Positions 37,599 to 38,915 of a stretch of 38,915 bases of DNA are shown here, one piece after another (the first letter of the stretch is position 1; each line of letters begins with the position of its first letter). The notes under the pieces were generated by a model. It ran no database searches and had not been told where the DNA came from. It saw only the letters and a program-made list of their open reading frames with translations. The translations under genes were made by a program, and so were the position numbers. This DNA comes from a virus, in the IMG/VR virus record IMGVR_UViG_3300044823_000367, positions 1 through 38,915 of that record. One strand, written 5' to 3'.

Positions 37599-37620
37599 TC
37601 CAGTGCCAGGGTCCAAAGAA

Positions 37621-37642
37621 CCGCCCTTTAGGCGGGGTTTTT
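37621..37642 (+). terminator. Bidirectional Rho-independent terminator
   Basis: CCGCC-CTTTA-GGCGG (37621-37635) followed by GGTTTTTG ends the rightward nucleotidyltransferase/Phd operon; on the other strand the same stem is followed by TTCTTTGG after the convergent gene at 37646-37936. It resembles the inner hairpin of the terminal repeats. Confidence 0.75.
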
Positions 37643-37645
37643 GAT

Positions 37646-37936
37646 TTACTCTCCCGATTTCTTCGCGTTCGGAGTGCCAGGGTTGGTGGGTTTCTCCTCG
37701 TCTTCGCCATCGAGTGGCACGCTGCGCGCTATCTCCCCGGCGCGATCGAGGGGGATCTGCCAACGCGTCTCGAAGATGACGCGGACCGCGCCGCACTTCT
37801 TGCACCAGAGGAAACGCGTCGCCGCTCCCGCTGTACCCGAGCCAGTCCCGGCGACCGTCGCGTCCGCAGGACCCATGAAGCGGTGCCAGTAAGGGACGCC
37901 GCACACACACGTGTCAGCGAGCGGCACATCGGACAT
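37646..37936 (-). CDS. Small zinc-finger-like protein, 96 aa
   Basis: DVPLADTCVCGVPYWHRFMG and FLWCKKCGAVRVIFETRWQIP contain two Cys pairs (CVC and CKKC) plus histidine, compatible with a zinc fold, then an acidic Lys/Pro/Asn tail (DGEDEEKPTNPGTPNAKKSGE). The ATG at 37936 has a GGGAG site; an upstream extension to 38038 lacks one. It is convergent with the antitoxin. Function unknown. Confidence 0.58.
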   Translation of the reverse strand: MSDVPLADTCVCGVPYWHRFMGPADATVAGTGSGTAGAATRFLWCKKCGAVRVIFETRWQIPLDRAGEIARSVPLDGEDEEKPTNPGTPNAKKSGE

Positions 37937-38021
37937 GGGATCTCCCGTGCCAGACTCTACCCGCTCGCGCCCGCCGCCACCACGTGCCAGGCCCAGGTGA
38001 CGCACCGACGTTGGGTATAAG

Positions 38022-38058
38022 TCAAGACCGTTCTGCACCAGAGCGAATGTGGTCTTGA
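38022..38058. promoter_or_regulatory. Inverted repeat upstream of the secreted lysozyme-like gene
   Basis: TCAAGACC (38022-38029) and GGTCTTGA (38051-38058) are perfect 8-bp arms 21 bases apart, about 35 bases before the ATG at 38092. Their spacing would suit a dimeric repressor or a weak hairpin. No clear -35/-10 pair is seen around them. Confidence 0.4.
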
Positions 38059-38091
38059 GCGCCCGGGTAATCCGCGAGTAGAACTCGGGGC

Positions 38092-38754
38092 ATGAAAACA
38101 GCCCTCAGCTTCCTGGTCCTGGTGACGGCGCTACTCGCGCTGCGTGACTCGAGCGCGCAGACCCTACCCGCCGGCGTCGAAGTCGAAGCCGCGCTGGCGT
38201 CGCCGGACCGCCACGATGCGTCAAAGCCGGACGACTCCGCGATCCCGACAGACCTCCCCGCCTCGCTCACAACCGACGACGTGCTCGCCATGATGCGGCG
38301 GCTCCCGAGCCGCGAGCTCGGCAAGGACCACTACCGCTGGGACAAGGTCGGCCAGGCCAACCGAATCGCCTCGGCCATCGCAAAAACTGCGACGACCCTC
38401 GACGAGGCGGGTGACCTCGTCGTCTACAGCGTTTTCGAGAGCAACCTTCGTCTCTCGGCGGTGGGTGACGGCGGAAAAAGTCATGGACCGTGGCAGCTAT
38501 CGGCTAGGTACGCGACACCGGAAGTGGCACGTATCCCGGAGCAGGCGGCCCCTCTATGGCTCGCGGCGGCTGCGCAAGCGCGCAAGGACTGCGCGAAGCT
38601 ACCTGAGGACGATCGGCTTGCCGAAATTGCGAGCGGATCGTGCCAGTACGGTCGTCAACTGGCCAGGCGCCGCGCTGGTCTCCGCCGGATCGCGTTGACG
38701 CTCACGGAAGAACGAAGGGCTGATGACGCACACTACGGTACCGGGATCGAGTAG
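38092..38754 (+). CDS. Secreted lysozyme-like protein, 220 aa
   Basis: A signal peptide opens the protein (MKTALSFLVLVTALLALRDSSAQT, cleavage near Ala22-Gln23). The rest resembles lytic-transglycosylase/lysozyme enzymes found in phages: VVYSVFESNLRLSAVGDGGKSHGPWQLS with a candidate catalytic Glu in FESN, then LWLAAAAQARKDC...EIASGSCQYGRQLARRRAGL. The signal peptide would send it to the periplasm, where it could cut peptidoglycan at entry or release. It is the last rightward gene and ends 34 bases before the right terminal repeat. It has a GGGG ribosome site. Alternative: a secreted structural protein. Confidence 0.7.
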   Translation: MKTALSFLVLVTALLALRDSSAQTLPAGVEVEAALASPDRHDASKPDDSAIPTDLPASLTTDDVLAMMRRLPSRELGKDHYRWDKVGQANRIASAIAKTATTLDEAGDLVVYSVFESNLRLSAVGDGGKSHGPWQLSARYATPEVARIPEQAAPLWLAAAAQARKDCAKLPEDDRLAEIASGSCQYGRQLARRRAGLRRIALTLTEERRADDAHYGTGIE

Positions 38755-38788
38755 ACCGGACCCTGAGTTGTCTGGTACGGTCAAGAGC

Positions 38789-38915
38789 GTAATCAACCCC
38801 GCCCTAAAGGGCGGAGCTTTCGGAGGCACGTCGAAACGTACGCAGCCGTTTCCTGGGTCGCGGGCTGGGCAATCCCGAAGCCTCACCAGGCAGCACCGAG
38901 CGATTCGCACGGTGT
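38789..38915. repeat. Right terminal inverted repeat, telomere-like
   Basis: Perfect inverted copy of 1-127, with the same hairpin series. Its inner hairpin (CCGCCC-TAAA-GGGCGG) follows the rightward lysozyme-like gene and could end its transcript. The outermost 22 bases can fold back on themselves (CACCG/CGGTG with inner GCG/CGC), a property of protein-primed or fold-back telomeres. Confidence 0.93.

Noticed and set aside
1-38915. tRNA or rRNA genes and CRISPR arrays
   Set aside because: I scanned for TPsiC-loop-like segments and repeat-spacer patterns on both strands and saw no convincing candidate.

Overview
This window reads as one complete linear genetic element of 38,915 bp. Its first and last 127 bases are perfect inverted copies of each other (1-127 and 38789-38915), and they are built from consecutive small palindromes like a replicon telomere. 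The DNA is GC-rich and gene-dense, with frequent ATGA/GTGA/TTGA start-stop overlaps. A lipoprotein of Gly-Ser linker plus CxPGxxxC repeats (32530-33375) is of a type I associate with myxobacteria, so a myxobacterial (Polyangia-like) host is my inference. The content looks viral: a capsid candidate, several proteins with a C-terminal membrane anchor, muralytic enzymes, lectin spikes, repeat-built fibres and a holin/lysin pair. It resembles a tailless, membrane-containing phage or virus-derived linear plasmid more than a tailed phage. I find no terminase, portal, tape measure, packaging ATPase, DNA polymerase or integrase.

Layout. 156-4948 (leftward): a ribbon-helix-helix (RHH) protein and four fibre/adhesin genes. 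5057-5946: a HepT/MntA-type module with its own promoter. 6010-13965 (leftward): a virion-membrane operon of lectin proteins, small membrane proteins, a lysozyme-like protein, capsid-like proteins and a broken GIY-YIG endonuclease. 14052-15368: major capsid candidate followed by a strong terminator. 15480-19058: a 1192-residue multidomain protein. 19059-19525: non-coding control region with an iteron-like array centred 13 bp from the exact midpoint of the element. 19526-26674 (leftward): transglutaminase-like, LysM, HicB-like, scaffold-like, HNH-AP2, RadC-like and GroES-like genes, headed by an RHH regulator. 26804-28729 (rightward): HTH protein and three tagged membrane proteins. 28979-29398 (leftward): a leaderless gene of unknown function. 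29582-38754 (mostly rightward): spike, lysis, beta-propeller, small cysteine-rich proteins, a nucleotidyltransferase/Phd pair and a secreted lysozyme-like protein, with an HNH-AP2 gene and the lipoprotein inserted in reverse.

How it may work together. Many proteins are modular: a short N-terminal tag (consensus near NGRxVxGFGLG), a variable middle and one of two interchangeable C-terminal membrane cassettes. Two other shared N-termini mark the fibre genes (DLVQLSQDTLY) and two rightward genes (ARETYP). I suggest these are address tags that place proteins in a virion or envelope. Three control regions share an operator of the form CGGMATACYC-gap-GTAYTAC, which ties the main transcription units into one regulon. 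Palindromic ends plus a central iteron array suggest protein-capped linear replication from the middle, with replication and packaging proteins supplied by the host, a helper or unrecognised genes.
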